NCBI GenBank assembly: GCA_030640155.1
Contig: DAOWJX010000200.1
Location: 1 to 12,873 of the forward strand
From: Candidatus Aegiribacteria sp.
GTDB taxonomy: Bacteria > Fermentibacterota > Fermentibacteria > Fermentibacterales > JCC-6
Length of the DNA stretch: 12,873 bases
Direction of reading: 5' to 3'
Each line of letters begins with the position of its first letter. Position 1 is the first letter of the stretch. The translations under genes were made by a program, and so were the position numbers. The notes under the pieces are model-generated. The model was given only the letters and a program-made list of their open reading frames with translations. It made no database searches and was not told where the DNA came from. Positions 1 through 7,696 of the stretch are shown here, in pieces.

Positions 1-23
1 GGATTCCACTAGCGGTTGCTGTA

Positions 24-1265
24 TCAGACATGGCGTTCCTCTCTTACAGTATATCCCGTCTGTTCTACGGCCCTGACAACCAATCCAGGATTGAAATCTC
101 CGCTCCTGTCAATGTTGAGTAAGGCATTCCCACTCGAGGCGGATACAGTCACACTCAGAACACCTGGAAGCTCTGAAAGAGTATTCGTCACTTTCATCTC
201 ACAACTTGAGCATCTCATACCCTCAATCCGTATCTGAAATACGGAGCCAGCCTTATCATTCCGGGACAGTTTCGAAAGGTACCTGAGAATGTCCTTGAGA
301 GCGAACCATGCAATGCCTGTAATGAGCAGAATTCCAGCGCCTGTCGTCAAAGATGAGGTTATGGAATTCATAGCATGCCCGGTGTGCTGAATTCCTGATA
401 CTGAAATATTCAGCGAATTCAGAACTCCACCCGCTGCAAGACTCACTCCAATCACAGTCAGAATATAGATCAGAAAGACCCTTGTTCCAAGCGATTTCCG
501 CACTGCTCCCATGGTTGCTGCATTTGTTGCCGGCCCGGCCATCAGGAAAACCAGCGCGCTTCCAACGGGAAAACCGGCATAGATCAAACCCGCTGCTATG
601 GGAACGGATGCGATTGAGCAGACGTACAGCGGAATGCCTATTGCCAGAGCGGCAAGAAGACCAAGCGGACCTCCGAGGAATGTGTAATCGGAAAGCTGAC
701 CCGGCTCGAGAAATGTGGTTATCAGAGCTGATACGATTATTCCCAGAGCAAGCCATCTGTAAATATCCCTGAATATCGTTCCAAAGAAGTAATTCCATAT
801 CCTCAGCGGTATGGAACCGGTTTCATTCTCAGCGCAACCAATTGCAGTTCCAGCATTCTCGAGTCCATTCCCTGTTTTATCCGTGATCGTACCACCGATG
901 ACTCCCGCCAGAAAAGCAGCGATAACCTTGGCAAGTGCTACAGGCCATCCAAGTACTCCCCATGTAACCGCGATGGAATCAACACCTGTCTGGGGAGTGC
1001 TGATAAGGAATGATGTGACTGCTCCTTTTGAAGCTCCGTCCCTCCGGAGCCCCAGAGCAGCTGGAAGAACACCGCACGAGCAGAGAGGGAGCGGAACACC
1101 GATAAGAGCCGCTTTCATGCTGCTCCTGAACCCCGGTAGACCCAGATGAGAGGAAATTCTGTCTTTCTTAACGAACACATGTAAAATTCCAGCAATCAGC
1201 AAACCGAATATGAGTGATGGAGCAAGCGCCAGAATTGTGCTCCATACGGCATTTATGAATTCCAT
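24..1265 (-). CDS. Heavy-metal efflux permease (SO_0444/COG0701 type) with C-terminal HMA domain
   Basis: This is a polytopic inner-membrane permease of 413 residues, probably exporting a soft metal such as Cu, Zn or a related ion. Hydrophobic segments fill residues 5-330. A CSC motif (C62, C64, in PLPLCSCGVLP) and a second cysteine in PLYVCS (C216) sit in membrane segments, as is typical of the COG0701/DUF318 permeases that include ArsP and the SO_0444 Cu/Zn efflux family. Residues 343-410 form a heavy-metal-associated domain with the metal site GMRCSSC (C352, C355). H294 and H297 lie in the linker region. The ORF is open up to 1337, but I start at 1265 because GGAGGT lies 7 nt before that ATG and the longer version would run through the promoter and operator. 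An ArsR-like operator upstream supports metal-induced expression. No regulator gene is present in the window. The permease family is secure; the exact metal is inferred. Confidence 0.88.
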   Translation of the reverse strand: MEFINAVWSTILALAPSLIFGLLIAGILHVFVKKDRISSHLGLPGFRSSMKAALIGVPLPLCSCGVLPAALGLRRDGASKGAVTSFLISTPQTGVDSIAVTWGVLGWPVALAKVIAAFLAGVIGGTITDKTGNGLENAGTAIGCAENETGSIPLRIWNYFFGTIFRDIYRWLALGIIVSALITTFLEPGQLSDYTFLGGPLGLLAALAIGIPLYVCSIASVPIAAGLIYAGFPVGSALVFLMAGPATNAATMGAVRKSLGTRVFLIYILTVIGVSLAAGGVLNSLNISVSGIQHTGHAMNSITSSLTTGAGILLITGIAWFALKDILRYLSKLSRNDKAGSVFQIRIEGMRCSSCEMKVTNTLSELPGVLSVTVSASSGNALLNIDRSGDFNPGLVVRAVEQTGYTVREERHV

Positions 1266-1309
1266 TTGTCCAACCTCCATTTCACTATATTTAAATATTT
1301 GAATACTTG

Positions 1310-1337
1310 AATATATGAGCAAATGCTCAAATGTCAA
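1310..1337 (-). promoter_or_regulatory. Sigma70-like promoter of the metal permease
   Basis: On the minus strand TTGACA (1337-1332, a perfect -35) is followed after 16 nt by TATATT (1315-1310, five of six -10 bases). Transcription would start near 1303, giving a leader of about 40 nt before the ATG at 1265. The spacer is filled by the palindrome described separately, so repressor binding would block RNA polymerase directly. Confidence 0.7.
1313..1332. promoter_or_regulatory. Putative ArsR/SmtB-type operator
   Basis: TGAGCA-AA-TGCTCA (1316-1329) is a perfect 6-2-6 inverted repeat, extended outward by further matches to ATA/AAT after one mismatch. ArsR/SmtB-family metal sensors bind imperfect 12-2-12 palindromes built around TGA(A/G)CA half-sites, usually overlapping the promoter of a metal transporter. 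Here it lies exactly between the -35 and -10 of a metal permease gene. A second perfect AT-rich palindrome (ATATTTAAATAT, 1287-1298) lies just after the predicted transcription start and may be an accessory site or chance. Repressor identity is inferred from site shape and context. Confidence 0.6.
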
Positions 1338-1409
1338 TTAACATTTGGGGTCGGGCCTCAAAACTTAGCATTCTTAACATTTGGGGTCAGGCACCGGATA
1401 TTAGAATTA
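1338..1409. repeat. Two tandem copies of a 36-bp repeat
   Basis: Unit 1 (1338-1373) and unit 2 (1374-1409) are directly adjacent and match at 27 of 36 positions. Both begin with the identical 15-mer TTAACATTTGGGGTC and end near TTAG(C/A)ATT. Unit 1 abuts the -35 of the permease promoter, and unit 2 reaches the stop codon of the SGNH hydrolase gene (TTA at 1407-1409), so the pair fills the whole gap between the two genes. The GGGGTCAGGC core resembles short dispersed elements I associate with IS200-like (RAYT/REP-type) transposases, but no transposase is in the window. A diverged third copy lies at 8457-8484. Confidence 0.75.
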
Positions 1410-2939
1410 TTGCTCCTGCTCAATAATGAGTTCTTCAATAAGATAATCCGCAGCTACCTCGCCAACCAAAGCTGCCCCGTACTCAGTCAGGTGCATGGAG
1501 TCGTAGAAAACACCCCTCGAATGCGGTATCAATGATGCAAGATCGAGATATGCCACGCCTTCCTTTTCACAGACCTCTATCAGATCATTGTTAAGAGTAT
1601 TCAGTATAAGCCAGTAAGAAGCTGCGGAGAACTCGGAGTCGGTTCCACCGAACCAGTAGCTTCCACCCTTTCTCCCTCTCCAGTAATCATTGTCTTCATA
1701 TAGAAGCGGCTGAGTCATGAATACCGGAGTAATATCAAATTTACGACACTCGAGAATAATGGCTTCTATTCTGTTCCTGTAATCATCCGGCTGCGGAATG
1801 AGTTCATGAAGATCATCCGGCAATTCCCTCTCGGGAGAGAGCAGCGGTTCCTCAATGAACATGGGATCAACGGCTTCAGACAGCACAGGGGCTTTATCAA
1901 CGTATACTATTTTCAGTTTGTACAGCACCTGCATAAGCATGCAGTGCTTGAATATCGCCTGTCTGAGACCGGTCTCCGGCAGGCTGACATTCAGAGCATC
2001 CTCCCCTCTGAGAAACTGTCCGACATCATTTATTCCGACCAGGAACAGAGCAATGTCCGGCTTCACTTCTGAAAGTACTTCCCTGACCAGCAAAGCATGC
2101 TCAGCAGTGGAATGTCTTGGAATGCCGCAGTTACCGACCCACGTTCGCGGATGTACTTCTCTAAGCCTGTCCTGGATTATCCAGGACCATGTGAGAGAAT
2201 CATCGATGTAATAGTCAGCAGTGGTGCTTCCTCCCACGGTTACAATTGTAAACCATTCATCCCAGTCTGCAGGTGGATCCTCTCCTCTCATACCCCATGC
2301 ATTCGTGGTCCAGATACCTCCAGGGGTTATACCTGGAAGATTAACCTCCAGCTCCACCCTCCGATAAGGTCGAAGACCGAATCTGGGATTGAAAATACTC
2401 GGGGGCATCAGTTTTCTGAGTACGAATTCCGAGATCAGTAAAGCTGTCAGAAGGGCAACCATCATGATAACCGTTCCGAGAATTGTTGATCTCCGTCGTT
2501 TTTCCGTGTAACTTCCAATGATCAGAAGAACCGAACTGACAGTTAGAAGAACAACTCCGAAGGTGAATGATGTTCTCTGAAGGAGTGGGATCGGAAAAAG
2601 AAACCACAACACGAAGAAAAGGGGAAGGAAAACGACCAGCAGCAATGAAGGCAGGAAATCAGGACAGCTGGAAAGCCGGACATTACCCGACTCAATAACT
2701 CCCTTTGACCCAACCAGAAAGCGGATAACAAAACCACATGCAACAAGCAGAATAACAGATATAAGCGAAACTGGAACTGACCACCGTCCGAGAACGACTC
2801 CATTCCAGCTTGTTGATGTCAGGAAGGTAAACAGCATCATCATTAAAGCAGCGAGAATGACTGCAAGGATGATTCTTGTTTTCAGATAGTCAGATCTTAT
2901 GGTTGGCTCCTGTATGTTCAAGAGGATATTTATTCTCAT
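1407..2939 (-). CDS. Membrane-anchored SGNH/GDSL-like hydrolase
   Basis: The 510-residue protein has five likely membrane segments (about 22-41, 54-76, 98-120, 123-142, 151-170), followed by an SGNH-fold esterase/acyltransferase-like domain from about 205 to 500. The four conserved blocks can be read: GGST with nucleophile S238 in place of GDSL, G272 in GNCGIP, N304 in VGIND, and D480-S-M-H483 for the catalytic Asp and His. The sequence before block I (NAWGMRGE) is typical of SGNH proteins that act on polysaccharide or lipid acyl groups. The catalytic domain could face either side of the membrane; I cannot fix topology by eye. The start at 2939 is the first ATG, but no good Shine-Dalgarno sequence precedes it, so it is less certain than others. 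Fold is confident; substrate unknown. Confidence 0.82.
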   Translation of the reverse strand: MRINILLNIQEPTIRSDYLKTRIILAVILAALMMMLFTFLTSTSWNGVVLGRWSVPVSLISVILLVACGFVIRFLVGSKGVIESGNVRLSSCPDFLPSLLLVVFLPLFFVLWFLFPIPLLQRTSFTFGVVLLTVSSVLLIIGSYTEKRRRSTILGTVIMMVALLTALLISEFVLRKLMPPSIFNPRFGLRPYRRVELEVNLPGITPGGIWTTNAWGMRGEDPPADWDEWFTIVTVGGSTTADYYIDDSLTWSWIIQDRLREVHPRTWVGNCGIPRHSTAEHALLVREVLSEVKPDIALFLVGINDVGQFLRGEDALNVSLPETGLRQAIFKHCMLMQVLYKLKIVYVDKAPVLSEAVDPMFIEEPLLSPERELPDDLHELIPQPDDYRNRIEAIILECRKFDITPVFMTQPLLYEDNDYWRGRKGGSYWFGGTDSEFSAASYWLILNTLNNDLIEVCEKEGVAYLDLASLIPHSRGVFYDSMHLTEYGAALVGEVAADYLIEELIIEQEQ

Positions 2940-3003
2940 TATTCTGGATCGTTCCAGGAACGCAGCAACGCCCCCATCCAGCCTTGATTCCCTGCCTGAA
3001 GTA

Positions 3004-3033
3004 ACAATACCGGGATCAGTTTTACACTGTCAA
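3004..3033 (-). promoter_or_regulatory. Possible promoter for the SGNH hydrolase gene
   Basis: On the minus strand a perfect TTGACA (3033-3028) is followed after 18 nt by TATTGT (3009-3004, four of six -10 bases), about 65 nt upstream of the SGNH start codon. The -10 is weak and the spacing long, so this is tentative. The 187-nt gap to the S41 gene contains no clear terminator, so read-through from that gene is also possible. Confidence 0.3.
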
Positions 3034-3126
3034 TGCATAGAATTCCGGATAAGTAGTTTTCTTCCCGGCTTCACGTTCGCACCAGGAACGGATTACCTGA
3101 TCACCGTATCCAATAGATCAGACCGG

Positions 3127-5379
3127 TTACTCCCCGGATTCAGTTGATGACAGCCACTCCAGCGCCGCTTCAAGTACCTCATTATGGCCTGTCTGCAAGC
3201 CCTCGATAGTCGGTCTGACGAATACATCAGGCTGAATTCCCACTCTTTGCGTTTCGCTTCCGTCAGGATAGTAAACCCCAATTCCGGAGAATCTGGTTCT
3301 AACGCCCCCCGGGAACTTGACAAATACCACATCGCCATCCGCCCCATCACTCGGGCTGCCGAATACCCGGACCTGAGGCGCAAGCCTCCAGGCCATAGCC
3401 GTGAACTCAGCCTGACTTACGGAACCTTCATCAATAAGGATAGCGATTTTGCCTTCATAGGATGAATCTCCTCCTCCAGCGGTAACAGGCTCTTTCCAGA
3501 TGAAAGTTCCTGGATTACTGTAATCGGGATATGTGAATCGGACAAATGCTGTATCGAAAGGCAGGATGAAATCGGCCACAGCGTATATCACGAAGTCTTT
3601 CGGGTAATCGCGCAGATCCAGTATCAACGCGTTCGTGCGCTGGAATTCCTCCATCATCCCTTCGACATCACCTCTTGTGAGTAAACCGACGTAAACATAA
3701 CCAGTTTCATCATCCAGAAGTGTATATGAGCTATCACCTGCCGCAGGCTGATCAGCCATGTCCATATCCAGATCATCTTCTTCCATTCTCGACATAGTGA
3801 TAATCAGTGTATCACAACCCCTCTGAACGCTGAGATTTACAGTCCCGGTGTTGCCCCGCAGCAATTTTCTGCCGAGTCTCTCGTAGAGCGAGCCCTCCGT
3901 TGAGGCGCTTATATACGGGTACAGTTCTTCAACGCGCTCTGAGATCGGTCGATCTTCAATGGCCGTTATTACATCACCGATTTTGATTCCTGCCAAGAGG
4001 GCGGACTCATGGGTGAATCCATCAACAACCCATTGGTTTTCTACATACGCAAGTCGGATGGGAGTGAAGAAACTACCGAAGAATTCCCGCAAGGCGTCCG
4101 GTTCGTCCAGAATTTTCGCATGAGAATCACCGACACTGACTATAAGCTGCTGAAGCGCGAGTTGATAGGAAAGAGGACCATCAGCTGCTATGAAGGCAGG
4201 GATATATTCCCTGAGTATATCGTTCCAGTCTCCATCTATTGCGTAACGGTACGGGAAGTAGTACTCGATGATTCCCCAGTATCTGTACAGGGCCAGTAAC
4301 CGGAATCCTGTATCCGGGATGGTCATATTCTCGTACCCGCATTCGTTGAAGTTGGAATAGGGCGTTCCTCTCACATAGTAGTTTTCCTCCTGAAAACGCC
4401 CCTCGTAACTATTTAAAAGCGCAGCTGCAAGCTCCGGACCGACTTCAGGTCCGGTGATCCAATCAAGATCCGGACTCAGACGGATCTCATCAGGTGAGGG
4501 CAACGAGCATACACGGACAGAGACAGGCTCAAGACCCTCTATAAGATCCAGGAGTGACTGTTGTCTCTCAGCTTCTGTGTCGGCATCCATTACTGAGGGA
4601 AGAATCCGCATGACGGCATAATCCCAGTTTACATCCCCCCTGCCTATCTGTGGATGGTGGTATTTCAGGAAGGACCACACTTTCCCCAGAAGAAACAGTG
4701 ATTCAAGCTGGAAGTCATTGATTTCGGTAAATTCAATACCCGATCCCAGGTCGAATTCATGGTCCAGTTCCGCACCGGGCAGGATACGCGGCAAGGCTTC
4801 GTTAAAGGGTTTACCATCCAGCAGTAGTTCCAGATCATCGACCCATACCGTTCCGGTTCCATATAGAAACATACCCAGTTCCAATTCGTAACCGAAGCGA
4901 TTGTTCTCTATACTTACCTCTAACTGATTCCATTCCGTATATCCTTGCAGGTTGTCCAGGTACATGTTAGCGTTGGACACCGGGTTACCTTGCTTATCGT
5001 AAAGGACCAGATACAGGCCTACATAGCAGTCTTCTCCCACATCTCTTGTGCGAAGCCAGCCACTCAGTGTGATTGCTTCTTCTTCAAAAATGAAAGGGAT
5101 GTATCCACAGGTAAAACCGTAGTCTTCCACCGGTTCTATGTCTATGTAGTCTATTCTGAAAGAACGTTCCCCACTAAAGGCCACCAGTGAATCACAGCAC
5201 CCTGAGTAACCCGGACCTTCAAATATCCAGTAGAGCGGTATCAGGCAGTCATCATCCATCATCTCAAAACCCATATTGTCCAGAACAGTCGCGTGAACCT
5301 GTTCAGCACTGACCCGCGTAACTATCAGAATAGCACTCAGCATTGTGAGTATCCATATTCTATGTAATCCAGCAAACAT
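3127..5379 (-). CDS. Secreted PDZ-containing S41 family peptidase (tricorn-like active site)
   Basis: This 750-residue exported protease has a Sec signal peptide (residues 1-25, hydrophobic core then VSA before EQ). Residues 30-190 look like a beta-sandwich, carbohydrate-binding-like domain rich in cysteine (C45, C61, C62, C91, C118). A mixed region follows, then a PDZ domain at about 437-520 (HESALLAGIKIGDVITAIED). The S41 core lies at about 555-725. GSVSQAE aligns with the SASASE nucleophile motif of tail-specific proteases and makes S655 the likely nucleophile. The catalytic Lys of Prc/CtpA aligns with A680, so it is absent. S419-H420 in VGDSHAK and E709 before GIQPDV fit instead the Ser-His-Ser-Glu tetrad of tricorn-type S41 members. 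An AGAGGT sits 5 nt before the ATG. An acidic insert (about 533-542) is unusual. It probably acts in the periplasm or outside; the substrate is unknown. Confidence 0.85.
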   Translation of the reverse strand: MFAGLHRIWILTMLSAILIVTRVSAEQVHATVLDNMGFEMMDDDCLIPLYWIFEGPGYSGCCDSLVAFSGERSFRIDYIDIEPVEDYGFTCGYIPFIFEEEAITLSGWLRTRDVGEDCYVGLYLVLYDKQGNPVSNANMYLDNLQGYTEWNQLEVSIENNRFGYELELGMFLYGTGTVWVDDLELLLDGKPFNEALPRILPGAELDHEFDLGSGIEFTEINDFQLESLFLLGKVWSFLKYHHPQIGRGDVNWDYAVMRILPSVMDADTEAERQQSLLDLIEGLEPVSVRVCSLPSPDEIRLSPDLDWITGPEVGPELAAALLNSYEGRFQEENYYVRGTPYSNFNECGYENMTIPDTGFRLLALYRYWGIIEYYFPYRYAIDGDWNDILREYIPAFIAADGPLSYQLALQQLIVSVGDSHAKILDEPDALREFFGSFFTPIRLAYVENQWVVDGFTHESALLAGIKIGDVITAIEDRPISERVEELYPYISASTEGSLYERLGRKLLRGNTGTVNLSVQRGCDTLIITMSRMEEDDLDMDMADQPAAGDSSYTLLDDETGYVYVGLLTRGDVEGMMEEFQRTNALILDLRDYPKDFVIYAVADFILPFDTAFVRFTYPDYSNPGTFIWKEPVTAGGGDSSYEGKIAILIDEGSVSQAEFTAMAWRLAPQVRVFGSPSDGADGDVVFVKFPGGVRTRFSGIGVYYPDGSETQRVGIQPDVFVRPTIEGLQTGHNEVLEAALEWLSSTESGE

Positions 5380-5861
5380 TAATTACCTCTCTATCTTCGA
5401 CGACTGAAACAGATCTTCATCGTATTAAATTCAGCGACAGTATAATCAAATATGACAGTCAGCCTAGTATCTTCGCCTGAAGGCGATTGGTTTCACTCAT
5501 TCCCGACAGAGACACAAAATACTACTGGAAGTAAAATATGCAAAACCTTCCATTATCTGGCGTATCCTGGAACACGTGGAGCTATAAAAAGATCAGTAGG
5601 TGCCACCCGAGCCACGGAAAATGATCTTCGAGCCCATTCGCAGGCTACGCTCCCAGTGTAGATAAAGTCTCTGAAATATAGATGTTAAGTAATCTGCATC
5701 CATGCTTAAGGTGCTTATCCAGTGTTGACAGGACAGGATTGGTCACAGTATTATTAATTAAAGCAGAGATTATGGCTGGATAGCATCCGCCTTGACGCCA
5801 TTCAAGACTGCATTACCGGTGGCGCGGAAACAGGTTTCTTATCGCTCAGCTTTGGAGCAGA
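5380..5861. other. Gene-free stretch with inverted repeats between divergent genes
   Basis: I see no convincing gene in these 482 bp between the minus-strand S41 gene and the plus-strand kinase. The stretch contains a 5-bp hairpin TCGCC-TGAA-GGCGA (5473-5486), TGGAAG/CTTCCA with a 15-nt loop (5526-5552), and a 7-bp pair AAGATCA/TGATCTT enclosing 26 nt (5589-5628). None is followed by a T-run, so they are not typical terminators. The kinase promoter lies at 5725-5754. A consensus TATAAT at 5441-5446 has no matching -35. A structured RNA, a decayed mobile-element end and chance are all possible. Confidence 0.5.
5725..5754 (+). promoter_or_regulatory. Sigma70-like promoter of the histidine kinase gene
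   Basis: TTGACA (5725-5730) and TATTAT (5749-5754, five of six bases) are separated by 18 nt. The leader would be about 100 nt long. It includes CTTGA/TCAAG and CGCCA/TGGCG pairs that could form alternative stems before the GGAG ribosome-binding site at 5854-5857. Confidence 0.5.
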
Positions 5862-7607
5862 ATGAAAGATCAAAAAAAAACCGAAGTTCAACTTATTACT
5901 GAATTAAAGGAAATGCGTCAGCGGGTTTCTGTATTGGAAAATTGTGAAAACCTGAACCGGCTTCTGCACACTATTCGCAATGTAAACAAACTTATTACTA
6001 AAGAAAAAGATCGTGACAGGTTATGCGAAAGAGCCTGTGAAATCCTTATTGAAACACGTGGTTATTTTAACGCATGGATCGTGCTTTTAGATGAACAGGG
6101 AAAATATCTTGGCTTTGCGGAATCCGGATTAGGCAAAGACTTTACTCTGATGAGAAAGTTACTGGAACAGGGAAAATTAGCAGAGTGTGCAAAGAATGTG
6201 CTGAAACAAAAAGAATTAGTCATTATAGAGGACCCAATAAAAGAATGCACAGATTGTCCGCTTTCCACAAACTATGTCGGACGGGGAGCTTATACGATTT
6301 GTCTTGCGTATAGTGACAGAATTTATGGATTACTTTCAGTATCCATTCCTAAAGAATTTGTTCAGGACAAAAAAGAGAAGGAAATGTTCTGTGAAGTTGC
6401 CGGAGATATTGCCTGTGCAATTCATGATATCGAAGTCAGTATCGAGCACAGGCAGATGCACGAGGCACTGAGGGAGAGCGAAAAAATATTCAAAGCAATC
6501 ATTGATAATATAGGAGAGGGAATTGGCCTGGTTGATGATAAGGAGAATTTTACCTTAGTAAATCCTGTGGCTCATGAAATATTCGGTGTTCCTGAAGGAA
6601 CTCTGTTGGGCAGAAACCTGAAAGATTTTGTGGACCCTAAAACTTTTGAAGATATCCTGGCTCAAACGAAGCATCGTCAATTGGGAATTGTAACGAAATA
6701 CGAAATTCAGATCATACATCCTGATGGAAACAAACGGGATTTGCTGGTCACGGGTGCGCCGAAAAAGGACAGTAATGGGAATATCACAGGAACCTATGGT
6801 ATATTTCGTGACATTACAGAGCAAAAACGGAGTGAGGAAGAAAAAGACAGACTGGAAATACAGCTCCGTCGCTCACAAAAGATGGAAGCCATTGGTACGC
6901 TGGCCGGTGGCATTGCTCACGATTTTAACAATATCTTAACTCCGATTATGGTGTATGCTGATCTGGCGATATTGAGCTTATCGCTAACCGATCCATTAGT
7001 TAGCGATTTGAAGCAGATACTAAAAGGAGCGTTTCGAGCTAAAGAGCTTGTCCAGCAGATCTTAACCTTCAGCCGCCAGATTGAACAGGAACGCAAGCCA
7101 ATAAGGCTGGGTATACTTGTAGAAGAAGTAATTCAATTTATGCGGTCATTAATACCCAACACAATTGAAATACGTCAACGAATTGACTCTTCCTGCGATA
7201 CAATTATGGCTGATGCATCGCAAATTCATCAAGTTATAGTTAATTTATGTACCAATTCATATCATTCAATGGAAGATATGGGTGGGATCCTTACTATCGA
7301 ATTGAAACAAGTTAAAGTTGACGCTGAGATCGTTGAGTTTCATCCACATCTTGAGGAAAAAGAATATGTCCGATTGACAGTGAGTGATACGGGAATCGGA
7401 ATGAATGACTCCACTAAAGAGCGTAGTTTTGATCCATTTTTTACAACAAAGTCAGTTGACAAAGGTAACGGACTTGGACTTTCGGTGGTTCATGGTATTG
7501 TTCGCAGTCATCATGGTGATATCATAGTTAATAGTGAACTGGGAGAGGGCTCGTCATTTCATGTGTATCTTCCACTGTATACCGCAACACCAGCCCAGAA
7601 GCATTAA
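5862..7607 (+). CDS. GAF-PAS sensor histidine kinase (orphan)
   Basis: This 581-residue sensor kinase has no clear membrane segment, so it is probably cytosolic. A short coiled-coil-like start is followed by a GAF domain (about 40-195) containing a CxxC (C129, C132), then a PAS domain (about 205-322, ending FRDITEQKR). The HisKA dimerisation segment has phospho-acceptor H353 in GGIAHDFNNIL. The ATPase domain (about 452-575) shows an N-box NLCTN (N461, N465), G1 DTGIGM (509-514), F-box DPFFTTK and G2 GNGLGL (535-540). All catalytic elements are present. The N-box tail reads SYHSM where related kinases usually have A..AM. No receiver domain or response regulator follows. Sampled lines of the gene have about 30-43% GC, against about 42-55% in flanking genes, suggesting separate ancestry. 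GGAG lies 4 nt before the ATG. Function is confident; the signal is unknown. Confidence 0.92.
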   Translation: MKDQKKTEVQLITELKEMRQRVSVLENCENLNRLLHTIRNVNKLITKEKDRDRLCERACEILIETRGYFNAWIVLLDEQGKYLGFAESGLGKDFTLMRKLLEQGKLAECAKNVLKQKELVIIEDPIKECTDCPLSTNYVGRGAYTICLAYSDRIYGLLSVSIPKEFVQDKKEKEMFCEVAGDIACAIHDIEVSIEHRQMHEALRESEKIFKAIIDNIGEGIGLVDDKENFTLVNPVAHEIFGVPEGTLLGRNLKDFVDPKTFEDILAQTKHRQLGIVTKYEIQIIHPDGNKRDLLVTGAPKKDSNGNITGTYGIFRDITEQKRSEEEKDRLEIQLRRSQKMEAIGTLAGGIAHDFNNILTPIMVYADLAILSLSLTDPLVSDLKQILKGAFRAKELVQQILTFSRQIEQERKPIRLGILVEEVIQFMRSLIPNTIEIRQRIDSSCDTIMADASQIHQVIVNLCTNSYHSMEDMGGILTIELKQVKVDAEIVEFHPHLEEKEYVRLTVSDTGIGMNDSTKERSFDPFFTTKSVDKGNGLGLSVVHGIVRSHHGDIIVNSELGEGSSFHVYLPLYTATPAQKH

Positions 7608-7666
7608 CATCTTTCCTTAAGCAACCTGGTGACATATCCGGATGAAGGGTTTATTTCTCCCACCGA

Positions 7667-7696
7667 TTTACCTTTGGTGCGAAATTGCAGTATACT
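7667..7696 (+). promoter_or_regulatory. Possible promoter of the beta-barrel protein gene
   Basis: TTTACC (7667-7672, four of six) and TATACT (7691-7696, five of six) are 18 nt apart, about 65 nt before the start codon. No obvious terminator separates this gene from the kinase, so read-through is possible. Tentative. Confidence 0.3.

Noticed and set aside
256..798. 180-codon minus-strand ORF in another frame of the permease
   Set aside because: It is an out-of-frame shadow of the permease, Ser/Arg-rich, with no domain pattern.
811..1149. 112-codon plus-strand ORF opposite the metal permease
   Set aside because: It is antisense to a well-supported permease gene, Pro/Ala-rich from reverse-complement codons, and has no ribosome-binding site.
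1266..1337. Extended N-terminus of the permease (24 extra residues)
   Set aside because: It would run through the -10, operator and -35 of its own promoter, and the ATG at 1265 has a strong ribosome-binding site.
1338..1409. CRISPR array or complete insertion sequence suggested by the tandem repeats
   Set aside because: There are only two units with no unique spacers between them, and no cas gene or transposase is present in the window.
2940..3126. Terminator between the S41 peptidase and SGNH genes
   Set aside because: Short CCGGGA-type pairs exist but are distant and lack a T-run. The CTGGA/TCCAG hairpin near 2944-2957 is too short to call.
5452..5661. Plus-strand ORF of 69 codons in the gene-free stretch, preceded by a TATAAT at 5441-5446
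   Set aside because: It has no ribosome-binding site, no -35 at a sensible distance and a residue composition without recognisable domain or secretion features. Its start lies only 5 nt after the TATAAT, so it would need a leaderless transcript. I treat it as chance.
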